Shown here piece after piece: positions 17,160 to 25,039 of a DNA stretch of 64,000 nucleotides. This stretch comes from Stenotrophomonas maltophilia (GTDB lineage: Bacteria > Pseudomonadota > Gammaproteobacteria > Xanthomonadales > Xanthomonadaceae), in contig NZ_CP015612.1 of the NCBI RefSeq assembly GCF_002138415.1, positions 3,884,001 to 3,948,000 of the forward strand, written 5' to 3'. The notes beneath the pieces are model-generated. The model saw only the letters and a list, made by a program, of their open reading frames with translations, had not been told where the DNA came from and did no database searches. The first letter of the stretch is position 1; the number at the start of each line of letters is the position of its first letter. The position numbers and the translations under genes were made by a program.

Positions 17160-17960
17160 ATGCGCCACGCTCGCGTTCTTGCCGTATCCGCCCTTGCCAC
17201 TGCTGTAGTCGTTGCCGCTGCTGCGTTCGCGCAGACCACGTTGACCCCGCTGCCCGACAACGGGCCGATCAACACCGCCTCGCTGGAGGTGGATTTCAGC
17301 AAGACCCACTGGGGCGATGCCAAGGCCGGCCAGACCAAGGCCTCGGCCTGCGCGGCCTGCCATGGCGCCGACGGCAATTCCACGGTGGAGATGTACCCGT
17401 CCATCGCCGGCCAGAGCGAACGCTACGTGGCCCAGCAGATGGCCCTGATCGCCAACGGCCAGCGCAGTTCCGGCGCGGCGGTGGCGATGGTGCCGTTCGT
17501 GCAGAACCTCACCCCGCAGGACATGCGCGACATCGGCGCGTTCTTCGCCACACAGAAGGCCACTGCCGGCATCGCCGATGACACGGCAGTCACCGACGGC
17601 CCCTACAAGGGCATGAAGTTCTACGAGATCGGCCAGCAGCTGTACCGCGGCGGCGATGCCAAGCGTGGCCTGCCGGCCTGCATGGCCTGCCACGGCCCCA
17701 GCGGTGCCGGCAATCCGGGCCCGGCCTATCCGCACCTCGGTGGGCAGCACGCCAGCTATGTCGCGCGCCGCCTGCAGGAGTACCAGGCCGGCCAGACCCA
17801 CGAGACCGACAAGGCGCACTTCCAGATCATGGCCACGGTCGCGCAGAAGCTCAGCGAGCAGGAGGTGCAGGCGCTGTCGAACTACCTGCAGGGCCTGCAC
17901 AACAAGGCCGACGACGTGGCCGTGGCGACCACGCCGGTACAACCGGCTGCCGCGCCCTGA
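17160..17960 (+). CDS. Dihaem cytochrome c4
   Basis: A periplasmic electron carrier, 266 residues, that passes electrons from the bc1 complex or similar to terminal oxidases. A signal peptide covers residues 1-24 (AAAAFAQ). Two haem c sites are present: CAACH at residues 64-68 and CMACH near residue 178. The internal duplication is typical, each half with a conserved MYPSIAGQ/AYPHLGGQ motif and a distal Met ligand (MVPFVQ; QIMATV). It is followed by two DsbA-like genes on the same strand; the same order, cytochrome c4 then DsbA, occurs in related gammaproteobacteria. Confidence 0.95.
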   Translation: MRHARVLAVSALATAVVVAAAAFAQTTLTPLPDNGPINTASLEVDFSKTHWGDAKAGQTKASACAACHGADGNSTVEMYPSIAGQSERYVAQQMALIANGQRSSGAAVAMVPFVQNLTPQDMRDIGAFFATQKATAGIADDTAVTDGPYKGMKFYEIGQQLYRGGDAKRGLPACMACHGPSGAGNPGPAYPHLGGQHASYVARRLQEYQAGQTHETDKAHFQIMATVAQKLSEQEVQALSNYLQGLHNKADDVAVATTPVQPAAAP

Positions 17961-18066
17961 CCACCGCTGGTCGGCCCGGGCCGCCACCGCGGCCCTCGCC
18001 TGCGGTATGTTTCCTTCACGCCGGCGACCGCGCCGGCGTTGCTTTTTTCAACGGAGATGCGTGTCG

Positions 18067-18717
18067 ATGAGGTTGATTTCCCGCCTGCTGTTGTCCGTGC
18101 TGGTGCTGCTGCCGCTGGTAGCCTGCGCCGCAACCCCTGCCAATGCCCCGCTGGTCGAGGGCAAAGACTACGAGCGCATCGCCCAGCCGGGCCCGTTCCA
18201 GCCGCTGGCCGGCAAGATCGAGGTGGTCGAGGTCTTTGGCTACACCTGCCCGCACTGCGCCCATTTCGAACCGCAACTGGAAGCCTGGGCGGCCAAGCTG
18301 CCGGCCGACGTGCGCTTCACCCCGGTTCCGGCGGCCTTCGGCGGTGCCTGGGACGCCTGGGCCCTGGCCTACTACGCCGCCGACGAAGTCGGCGTGGCCA
18401 AGCGCAGCCACGCGGCCGTGTTCAAGGCCCTGCACGAGGACGGCTCGCTGCCGATGCAGAACGTCTCGGCCGATGAGCTCGCCACCTTCTACAAGGCCTA
18501 CGGCGTGACCCCGGACCGTTATCTGCAGGCCCTGCGCGGCGATGCCGTGCAGAAGAAGGTCGATGCCGCCCGCGCGTTCGCCCAGCGCACCAAGATTCCG
18601 GGCACCCCGGCCATCATCATCAACGGCCAGTACCTGGTGCGTGGCAACAGCTTCGACGACCAGCTGCGCATCGCCTCGGCACTGATCGCCCAGGCCCGCG
18701 CCGCCCGCGGCCGCTGA
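18067..18717 (+). CDS. dsbA: DsbA-family thiol:disulfide interchange protein
   Basis: A periplasmic oxidase that introduces disulfides into exported proteins. 216 residues from the ATG at 18067 (a GTG at 18061 adds two). The redox motif is CPHC at residues 61-64 and the cis-proline loop is IPGTPAIIING. The N terminus is a signal peptide with a possible lipobox (LVAC, Cys20), so it may be lipid-anchored. The domain begins with EGKDYERI and GKIEVVEVFGYTC, as in Xanthomonas/Pseudomonas DsbA. It follows cytochrome c4 and precedes a second, longer DsbA paralogue by 106 bases. Confidence 0.92.
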   Translation: MRLISRLLLSVLVLLPLVACAATPANAPLVEGKDYERIAQPGPFQPLAGKIEVVEVFGYTCPHCAHFEPQLEAWAAKLPADVRFTPVPAAFGGAWDAWALAYYAADEVGVAKRSHAAVFKALHEDGSLPMQNVSADELATFYKAYGVTPDRYLQALRGDAVQKKVDAARAFAQRTKIPGTPAIIINGQYLVRGNSFDDQLRIASALIAQARAARGR

Positions 18718-18823
18718 ACCAACGCCCACCACCGACACGGCGCTGTCGCCGCCGCATGTCATCATTTCCCTCTGGCCGGCGCCTGGCGCCGGCCCCACCT
18801 TTCCAGATGCTGGAGACGTTTCC

Positions 18824-19654
18824 ATGAAGATCCGTTACGCCCTCGCACTCGCAGCGCTGCTGCCGATCCTGGCCGCCTGCAAGGCCGACGATGGCACCGC
18901 CAACACCTCCGCAGCTCCGGCCGAACCGGCGGCCGCGCCGGCCACCACCGAACCGGCTGCGCCTGCCGCTGGCGCCGAGGGCGCTGCCCCGGCCGCTGCC
19001 GAAGGCGAGAAGGCCGCGGCTGAGGCGGCCCCGGCCGCTGCACCGGCCCCGACCACCGCCGCACTGACCGGCCCGGCCCCGGTGGAAGGTGCCGACTACC
19101 AGGTGATCCCGAACGGCCAGCCGTTCCAGCCGGCCGCCGGCAAGATCGAAGTGACCGAGATCTTCGGCTATGTCTGCCCGGCCTGCGCCGCATTCCAGCC
19201 TCTGGTCGGCCCGTGGAAGGCCGGCCTGCCGAGCGATGTGAACTTCGTCTACGTGCCGGCCATGTTCGGCGGCACCTGGGATGACTACGCCCGTGCCTTC
19301 TACGCCGCGCAGACCCTGGGCGTGCAGGAGAAGACCCACGAAGCGCTGTACGCCGCCATCCACTCGCAGAAGACCCTGAAGGGCGAGCGTGGCCGTGATT
19401 CGGTGGACGACATTGCCAAGTTCTACGGTGCCTACGGCGTGGATCCGAAGCAGTTCGCCGCCACCATGGGCAGCTTCGCGGTGAATGCCAAGACCAACTC
19501 GGCCAAGCAGTTCGCCCAGCGCAGCCAGATCAGCGGCACCCCGTCGATCATCGTCAACGGCAAGTACCTGGTGAAGGGCAAGAGCTTCCCGGACATGCTG
19601 CGCATTGCCGACCACCTGATCGCCCGCGAACGCGGTGCGGCCCAGGCTCACTGA
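18824..19654 (+). CDS. DsbA-like lipoprotein with Ala/Pro/Glu-rich linker
   Basis: A 276-residue second DsbA paralogue. The signal peptide ends in the lipobox LAAC (Cys19), followed by a 60-residue low-complexity linker of Ala, Pro, Glu and Thr (residues 24-82) and then a DsbA domain with CPAC at 118-121 and the cis-proline loop ISGTPSIIVNGKYLVKG. The linker would hold the domain away from the membrane it is anchored to. CPAC instead of CPHC should shift the redox potential, so it may serve a different substrate set. Tandem with dsbA and an EEP protein. Confidence 0.9.
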   Translation: MKIRYALALAALLPILAACKADDGTANTSAAPAEPAAAPATTEPAAPAAGAEGAAPAAAEGEKAAAEAAPAAAPAPTTAALTGPAPVEGADYQVIPNGQPFQPAAGKIEVTEIFGYVCPACAAFQPLVGPWKAGLPSDVNFVYVPAMFGGTWDDYARAFYAAQTLGVQEKTHEALYAAIHSQKTLKGERGRDSVDDIAKFYGAYGVDPKQFAATMGSFAVNAKTNSAKQFAQRSQISGTPSIIVNGKYLVKGKSFPDMLRIADHLIARERGAAQAH

Positions 19655-19677
19655 TCCAAGAGAAGCGTTTCCCGGCC

Positions 19678-20445
19678 GTGAATTCCCCCCGTACACGGAC
19701 CCTGCGCTTGCTGACGGCCAACATCCAGGCCGGCTCAAGTACCCGCCGCTACAGCGACTATGTGACCCGCAGCTGGTCACATGCGCTGCCGGCGGGTCGC
19801 AAGCGCAGCAGCCTGGACGCGATCGCCACCCTGGCGCGCGAACATGACATCGTCGGCCTGCAGGAGGCCGACCCGGGCAGCCTGCGCTCGGGCTTCACCA
19901 ACCAGACCCATTACCTGGCCCAGCGTGCCGGCTTCAACTACTGGAGCCACCAGCCGAACCGGCGCATGGGCGGGGTCGCGTCCAGCGCCAATGGCCTGCT
20001 GAGCAAGCTGGAACCGGTGGAAGTGCAGGACCACGCCCTGCCCGGCCGCATCGGCGGGCGCGGCGTGCTGCTGGCCAAGTTCGGCGACGGTGCCGATGGC
20101 CTGGCGGTGGCGGTGGCCCATCTGTCGCTGGGCGCGGGATCACGGATGTCGCAGCTGGGTTTCATCGCCGAGCTGCTGTCCGACCATCCCAACGCCGTCC
20201 TGATGGGCGACTTCAACTGCCTGGCCGAACGCCCGGAAATGCAGGTGCTGTACCAGAAGACCCGCCTGCAGCCTCCGGGCTGCATCGTGCCGACCTTCCC
20301 CAGCTGGCGCCCTGACCGCGCCATCGACCATATCCTGGTCAGCAGTGGCCTGCAGACCCGTACCGTTGAAGCCGTACCGGCCGCGTTCTCCGATCACCTC
20401 GCGCTGGCGATGCAGATCGACGTCCCAGCCGACGCCCTGCGCTGA
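19678..20445 (+). CDS. Endonuclease/exonuclease/phosphatase-family protein
   Basis: A 255-residue protein of the DNase I-like superfamily. Visible catalytic motifs are LLTANIQAG (Asn), VGLQEADPGS (metal-binding Glu), VAVAHLSLGAG, LMGDFNCLAE (Asp, Asn) and the C-terminal RAIDHILVS and FSDHLALAM (Asp-His). Members cleave phosphodiesters in nucleic acids or lipids; the substrate is undetermined. There is no signal peptide. The start is GTG at 19678, 23 bases after the DsbA-like gene, so they are probably co-transcribed. Confidence 0.87.
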   Translation: MNSPRTRTLRLLTANIQAGSSTRRYSDYVTRSWSHALPAGRKRSSLDAIATLAREHDIVGLQEADPGSLRSGFTNQTHYLAQRAGFNYWSHQPNRRMGGVASSANGLLSKLEPVEVQDHALPGRIGGRGVLLAKFGDGADGLAVAVAHLSLGAGSRMSQLGFIAELLSDHPNAVLMGDFNCLAERPEMQVLYQKTRLQPPGCIVPTFPSWRPDRAIDHILVSSGLQTRTVEAVPAAFSDHLALAMQIDVPADALR

Positions 20446-20458
20446 CCACTCCTGGTGG

Positions 20459-20542
20459 GTGCCAACCTTGGTTGGCACGCTGCCCTGGTGGGTGCGGACC
20501 GTTGGTCCGCACGCTCTCCGCCGGGCATAGCCCGGCGCTACC
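20459..20542. repeat. Three SMAG/REP palindromes
   Basis: GTGCCAACC-tt-GGTTGGCAC (20459-20478), GTGCGGACC-gtt-GGTCCGCAC (20492-20512) and CGCCGGGC-ata-GCCCGGCG-CTAC (20519-20541). The last runs into the 3' end of the exporter gene. Confidence 0.75.
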
Positions 20543-21413
20543 CGGCCTGCACCACCGGCACCTTCAGCCTTCGCGCGGTCATCGTGCTGCCCACCGAGGC
20601 CAGCACCGTGCAGCCGATCGCCAGCCACTGCAGCCCGTGCAGGTGTTCGTGCAGCAGCAGCATCGCCCACAGCGCGGCCACCGCCGGCTCCATGCTGATC
20701 AGGATGCCGAAGGTCTCCTTCGGCAGGCGCTTGAGCGCCATCATCTCCAGCGACATCGGGATCGCACTGGACACCAGCGCCACCAGCAGGCCGGCCGCCA
20801 GGATCTTCGGATCGAGCAGCGCGGCGCCGGCATGCACCACGCCCACCGGTACCACCACCAGCGAGGCCGCCAGCAAGCCCAGCGAGACCGAATGCCCGGC
20901 GTGCAGATGGCCGGCACGCTTGCCGAACACGATGTACAGGCCCCAGCACGCCGCTGCGCCCATCGCATACAGCACGCCGGCCGGGTCCAACGCGGGGCCG
21001 CCGCCCAGCGGCAGCAGCAGCAACAGCCCCACCACCGCGCAGCCCACCCACAGGAAGTCGATGGGTCGTCGTGATGACAGCATCGCCACCGTCAGCGGCC
21101 CGGTGAACTCGATGGCCACCGCGATGCCGAAGGGAATCGTGCGCAGGGCCATGTAGAACAGCAGGTTCATCAGGCCCAGGGTGAGCCCGTAGCGCAGGAT
21201 GGTGATCGCATCCACGCGGCTGGTCTTCCAGCGCCATGGCCGCCAGAACAGCAGCAGCAACAGCGCCGAGAAGCCCACGCGCAGTGCGCTGGTGCCCTGC
21301 GCGCCGATCAGCGGGAACAGGTGTTTTGCGTAGGAGGTGCCGATGGCCAGCGAGGTGACCGAGCCGAGCACCGCCAGCGCCGGCAACATCGGCGCGAGTC
21401 GTGAGGTCTGCAT
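20538..21413 (-). CDS. rhtA: EamA/DMT-family exporter, RhtA-like
   Basis: A 291-residue inner-membrane protein with ten hydrophobic segments in two EamA repeats, matching the RhtA threonine/homoserine exporter branch: GTSYAKHLFPLIGAQGTSALR, IPFGIAVAIEFTGPL and SSAIPMSLEMMALKRLPKETFGIL are characteristic (each present). The start is the ATG at 21411-21413. It is divergent from an Lrp/AsnC regulator across 72 bases, a common arrangement for amino-acid exporters, so the regulator probably controls it in response to an amino acid. Confidence 0.85.
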   Translation of the reverse strand: MQTSRLAPMLPALAVLGSVTSLAIGTSYAKHLFPLIGAQGTSALRVGFSALLLLLFWRPWRWKTSRVDAITILRYGLTLGLMNLLFYMALRTIPFGIAVAIEFTGPLTVAMLSSRRPIDFLWVGCAVVGLLLLLPLGGGPALDPAGVLYAMGAAACWGLYIVFGKRAGHLHAGHSVSLGLLAASLVVVPVGVVHAGAALLDPKILAAGLLVALVSSAIPMSLEMMALKRLPKETFGILISMEPAVAALWAMLLLHEHLHGLQWLAIGCTVLASVGSTMTARRLKVPVVQAG

Positions 21414-21485
21414 GGGCAAAGTCTATTGCGCCGGCGCCGAGCACTTGGCTCAATTGACGGCCCGTTCGTGCAACTTCTGCTCGCC

Positions 21486-21968
21486 ATGGCCGCCGCCCCC
21501 GTGCTCGACAGTTTCGACCTTGCCATCCTCGACCTGCTGCAGCGGGACAATACCCTGCCGCAGCGCGAAATCGCCGAGGCCGTGCACCTGTCCACCCCGG
21601 CCGTGCAGCGCCGCATCAAGCGTCTGCAGGACAGCGGCGTGATCGCGGCCAATGTGGCGGTGGTCGCTGCCGCCAAGGTCGGGCGGCCGCTGACCATCAT
21701 CGTCGAGGTGCGCGTAGTCAGCGAGCAGCGTGAACGCGTGGCGCCGTTCAAGCGTCGCGTGCAGGATGACCCCGCGGTGCAGCAGTGTTACTCCATTACC
21801 GGCGACGGCGATTTCCTGCTGCTGCTTTCGGCGGCGTCGATGGAAGAGTACGAGGCGATCACCGAGCGCCTGTTCGGTGGCGACGACAACATCGAGCGCT
21901 TCCGCACCTCGGTGGCATTGGGCACGCTGAAGCGGAGTTTCGAGGTCCCGCTGGCACCGGTTCTGTAG
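21486..21968 (+). CDS. Lrp/AsnC-family transcriptional regulator
   Basis: A 160-residue feast/famine regulator. N-terminal helix-turn-helix (LLQRDNTLPQREIAEAVHLS, then PAVQRRIKRLQDSGVI) and C-terminal RAM ligand-binding domain (YSITGDGDFLLLL, ERFRTSVALGTLKRS). Start at ATG 21486. The TAG stop is inside the GTAG of a SMAG palindrome. Divergent from the rhtA-like exporter, its probable target. Confidence 0.93.
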   Translation: MAAAPVLDSFDLAILDLLQRDNTLPQREIAEAVHLSTPAVQRRIKRLQDSGVIAANVAVVAAAKVGRPLTIIVEVRVVSEQRERVAPFKRRVQDDPAVQQCYSITGDGDFLLLLSAASMEEYEAITERLFGGDDNIERFRTSVALGTLKRSFEVPLAPVL

Positions 21969-22034
21969 CGTCAAGCCATGCTCGACTGCCTTTTGACCGC
22001 AAAGCGACAGCCATCGAGCATGGCTCGACGCTAC
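21965..22034. repeat. Inverted SMAG/REP pair overlapping a stop codon
   Basis: GTAGCGTC-aagccatgct-CGAC (21965-21986) and its inverse ending CTAC (22014-22034). TAG of the first copy terminates the Lrp gene. Confidence 0.75.
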
Positions 22035-22045
22035 AGTCGGAAACC

Positions 22046-22597
22046 ATGAGTACACTCCCCTCTCCTGCCCACCGCCTGCGCCGCTGGCTGCTGCGCGGCC
22101 TGTGGCTGGCCATCGCCATCGTCGCCGCGATGACGCTGTGGAACAGTCCCTGGGCCGCTGCACCAAAGCTGCTGTGGACACTCTCTCGTATGCCGCCGGC
22201 CACGCAACTGCCGGTGCCGGTGGACGGCGTGCGGCCACGCCAGATCGCCGATACCTTCGGTGCGCCGCGCGGCCGTGACCGCTCCCACGCCGGCATCGAC
22301 ATCTTCGCCAAGCGCGGCACGCCAGTGCGCAGCGTCACTGCCGGCGTCATCGCGGATGTCAGCGAGCGCGGGCTCGGCGGCCGCCAGGTGTGGGTCATCG
22401 GGCCCGGACGCGAACGCTACTACTACGCGCATCTGGAGGACTGGGCCGACGGCCTGGCACGCGGCCAGGTGGTCCAGGCAGGAGACCTTCTCGGTCATGT
22501 TGGCGACAGCGGCAACGCCAAGGGCACGCCGCCGCACCTGCACTGGGGCATCTACGGCTCGAACGGCCCCCGCGACCCGTTGCCGCTGCTGCGCTGA
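22046..22597 (+). CDS. M23-family peptidase (LytM domain)
   Basis: A 183-residue membrane-anchored zinc endopeptidase-like protein that would act on peptidoglycan cross-links or regulate an amidase. One transmembrane helix (about residues 17-32) follows a basic N terminus. The LytM domain carries the zinc ligands His and Asp in SHAGIDIF, and the HxH motif in PHLHWGIY. GDSGNAKGTPPHLHW is the usual family signature. It stands after the Lrp gene, separated by SMAG copies. Confidence 0.9.
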   Translation: MSTLPSPAHRLRRWLLRGLWLAIAIVAAMTLWNSPWAAAPKLLWTLSRMPPATQLPVPVDGVRPRQIADTFGAPRGRDRSHAGIDIFAKRGTPVRSVTAGVIADVSERGLGGRQVWVIGPGRERYYYAHLEDWADGLARGQVVQAGDLLGHVGDSGNAKGTPPHLHWGIYGSNGPRDPLPLLR

Positions 22598-22635
22598 CCG
22601 CCATTTCGCACCTGCGGACCGATCTGTTCATGATT

Positions 22636-22665
22636 TGTAAATAGGAATAGTTCGTATTACCATTT
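22636..22665 (+). promoter_or_regulatory. Possible Fur box upstream of the siderophore receptor
   Basis: An A/T-rich stretch containing the imperfect dyad GGAATAGTTCGTATTACC in otherwise GC-rich DNA, about 110 bases before the receptor start. Fur control is expected for such receptors, but the match is only moderate. Confidence 0.4.
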
Positions 22666-22770
22666 CTTTCGTTTCCGGTGGTGCCAGGACGGCCTGCCCG
22701 CCCTTCCCCTACCCGTAGCGCATCGCCTCCTGGATGACGGCCGAACGCGCGTGCTCGTCCAGGAACCCCC

Positions 22771-24909
22771 ATGACTCGTCCCGCCTTCCGTACCCCGCAG
22801 CCGCAGCGGCTGTCCGTTGCCGTGCTTGCTGTTCTCTGTGCCGTGGCCCCGGCCGCCTTCGCCGACACCGCCGCCGACCCGACTACGCTGGACAAGGTGG
22901 TAGTGAAGGGCGAGCGCGCCGAAGGCTATTCGGTGCGCCGCACCTCGGCCGGTACCCGCTTCGACCTGGCGCCGCGCGAGATTCCACAGTCGGTCAGCAT
23001 CATCAGCCACCAGCGCATCGAAGATCAGAAGCTGGACGACATCATCGACGTGCTGGCCAACACCACCGGCGTGACCAGCACCCAGTCCGACAGCGAGCGC
23101 ACCGAGTTCTACGCGCGCGGCTTCTACATCGATGCCTACCAGTTCGACGGCCTGCCGACGCAGATGGTGCAGAACTGGAGCTACGGTGATTCCGGTCTGG
23201 ATCTGGCCCTGTACGACCGTGTGGAAGTGGTGCGCGGTGCCACCGGCCTGCTCAGCGGTGCCGGCAATCCGTCGGCCTCGGTGAACCTGGTGCGCAAGCA
23301 TGCCGACAGCGCCGAGCTGACTGGCAGCGTCTCGGTGAACGTCGGCAGTTGGGGCCGCACGCGCACCACCGTGGACGTGGGCACCGCGCTGAACGCCAGT
23401 GGCACGGTGCGCGGCCGGGTGATCGGCAGCTACCTGGACACCGATGGCCAGATGGACCGCTACAACCAGCGCAAGACGCTGGGCTACGCCGTCATCGATG
23501 CCGACCTGACCCCGGACACCCAGCTGAGCGTGGGCTACGACTACCAGCAGAAGCGCGCCAATGGCGCGACCTGGGGCGGCTTCCCGATGTGGTACGCCGA
23601 TGGCAGCCCGACGAACTATCCGACCTCGTTCAATCCGTCGCCGGACTGGACCTACTGGGACACCACCAGCAAGCGTGCGTTCGCCACCCTGCAGCATGCC
23701 TTCAGCAACGGCTGGAAGTTCAAGATCGGCGCCACCCACGACCGCACCAAGGCCGATGACAAGCTGTTCTATCCGTCCTACACCGCGTTCGACAAGAATA
23801 CCGGTGCTGGCGTCACGCCGATGGCCGGCTTCTACAACACCGAGCGCAAGGTAGATGGCATTGATGGCTACATCGACGGGCCGTTCCAGCTGTTCGGCCG
23901 CGAGCACCAGTTCATGGCTGGCCTGAGCTACAACAAGCGCGAGTTCGCCAACTACGGTGACTTCCAGATGGGTGGCCCCGGCACCGGCTGGAATCCCTTC
24001 AGCTCCTATCTCGACTGGACCGGCAACATCGCCCAGCCGAACTGGAACCCGCTGGCGCTTGCCAGCCAGGGCACCATCACCCAGAAGGCCGGCTATGCCG
24101 CCGCACGCCTGTCGCTGGCCGATCCGCTGAAACTGATCATCGGTGCGCGCTACACCAACTGGAAGAGCGAAGGCGAGAACGACGACCGCGAACACAAGGT
24201 GACCACCCCGTACGCCGGCCTGGTGTATGACATCAACGACACCTACTCCGCGTACGCCAGCTACACCGAGATCTTCCAGCCGCAGACCGCGCGCGACCGC
24301 AACGACCGTTATCTCGACCCGGTGGACGGCAAGAGCTACGAGGTGGGCGTCAAGGGCGCCTGGTTCGACAACCGTCTGAACGCCTCGCTGGCGGTGTTCC
24401 GCATCGAGCAGGACAACGTCGCCCAGGTCACCAGCGAACCGATCATCGGCCGCCCGGGCGAGTTCGCCTCGATCGCTGCGCGCGGCACCGTCAGCCGCGG
24501 CTTCGAGTTCGAAGTGAACGGCGAACTGGCCCCGGGCTGGAACGCGACCTTCGGTGCATCGCGCTACGTGGCCAAGGACATCAACGGCGCCGACATCAAC
24601 ACCAACCTGCCGCAGACGGCGCTGAAGCTGTTCACCAGCTACACCCCGCAGTCGCTGCAGGAATTGACCGTCGGTGGCGGCGCCAACTGGCAGAACCGTA
24701 TCTATTACGCCGCGCCGGTAGTTGGTCGCTTCGAACAGGAAGGCTATGCGCTGGTCAGCGCCTTCGTGCGCTACCGCATCTCGCCGGAGTTCAGCGTGCA
24801 GGCCAACCTCAACAACCTGCTGGACAAGAAGTACTACTCGCAGATCACCGGTTACGGTGCGTACGGCGATGGCCGCAATGGCTCGCTGACGTTCACCTGG
24901 GCGTTCTGA
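22771..24909 (+). CDS. TonB-dependent siderophore receptor
   Basis: A 712-residue outer-membrane ferric-siderophore receptor. The signal peptide ends near residue 31 (APAAFADT). Next come a TonB-box-like LDKVVVKGE, a plug domain (IPQSVSIISHQRIEDQ, DVLANTTGVT, YARGFYIDAYQFDG, VEVVRGATGLLSGAGNPSASVNLVRK) and a beta-barrel ending in a C-terminal aromatic residue (LTFTWAF). IPQSVSII and GAGNPSASVNLVRK are typical of the FhuE/FpvA hydroxamate or mixed-type receptor branch. No N-terminal signalling domain is present. There are no siderophore synthesis genes nearby, so it may capture xenosiderophores. Confidence 0.93.
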   Translation: MTRPAFRTPQPQRLSVAVLAVLCAVAPAAFADTAADPTTLDKVVVKGERAEGYSVRRTSAGTRFDLAPREIPQSVSIISHQRIEDQKLDDIIDVLANTTGVTSTQSDSERTEFYARGFYIDAYQFDGLPTQMVQNWSYGDSGLDLALYDRVEVVRGATGLLSGAGNPSASVNLVRKHADSAELTGSVSVNVGSWGRTRTTVDVGTALNASGTVRGRVIGSYLDTDGQMDRYNQRKTLGYAVIDADLTPDTQLSVGYDYQQKRANGATWGGFPMWYADGSPTNYPTSFNPSPDWTYWDTTSKRAFATLQHAFSNGWKFKIGATHDRTKADDKLFYPSYTAFDKNTGAGVTPMAGFYNTERKVDGIDGYIDGPFQLFGREHQFMAGLSYNKREFANYGDFQMGGPGTGWNPFSSYLDWTGNIAQPNWNPLALASQGTITQKAGYAAARLSLADPLKLIIGARYTNWKSEGENDDREHKVTTPYAGLVYDINDTYSAYASYTEIFQPQTARDRNDRYLDPVDGKSYEVGVKGAWFDNRLNASLAVFRIEQDNVAQVTSEPIIGRPGEFASIAARGTVSRGFEFEVNGELAPGWNATFGASRYVAKDINGADINTNLPQTALKLFTSYTPQSLQELTVGGGANWQNRIYYAAPVVGRFEQEGYALVSAFVRYRISPEFSVQANLNNLLDKKYYSQITGYGAYGDGRNGSLTFTWAF

Positions 24910-24914
24910 TCAGG

Positions 24915-25032
24915 CGCGGGGCATGATCGCCCCGCACCTGTAGAGCCGAGCCCATGCTCGGCTCAGAGAATCAGCCGAGCGTGGGCTCGGCTCTACACCA
25001 ACAAGGCGGCGCCGGGCTGAGCCCGGCGCCGC
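24915..25032. terminator. Convergent terminator region with SMAG pair
   Basis: Between two convergent receptor genes lie a hairpin GCGGGGC-atgatc-GCCCCGC just after the first stop, an inverted SMAG pair (24940-24963 and 24973-24996), and a 12-base perfect stem GCGGCGCCGGGC-tga-GCCCGGCGCCGC at 25006-25032. Together they would stop transcription from both sides. Confidence 0.7.
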
Positions 25033-25039
25033 TCTTACA

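Noticed and set aside
16401..17987. A 528-codon version of engB reaching into the cytochrome c4 gene.
   Set aside because: The extra N-terminal part is antisense to cytochrome c4; engB homologues are about 200 residues and begin at the ATG at 17001-17003.
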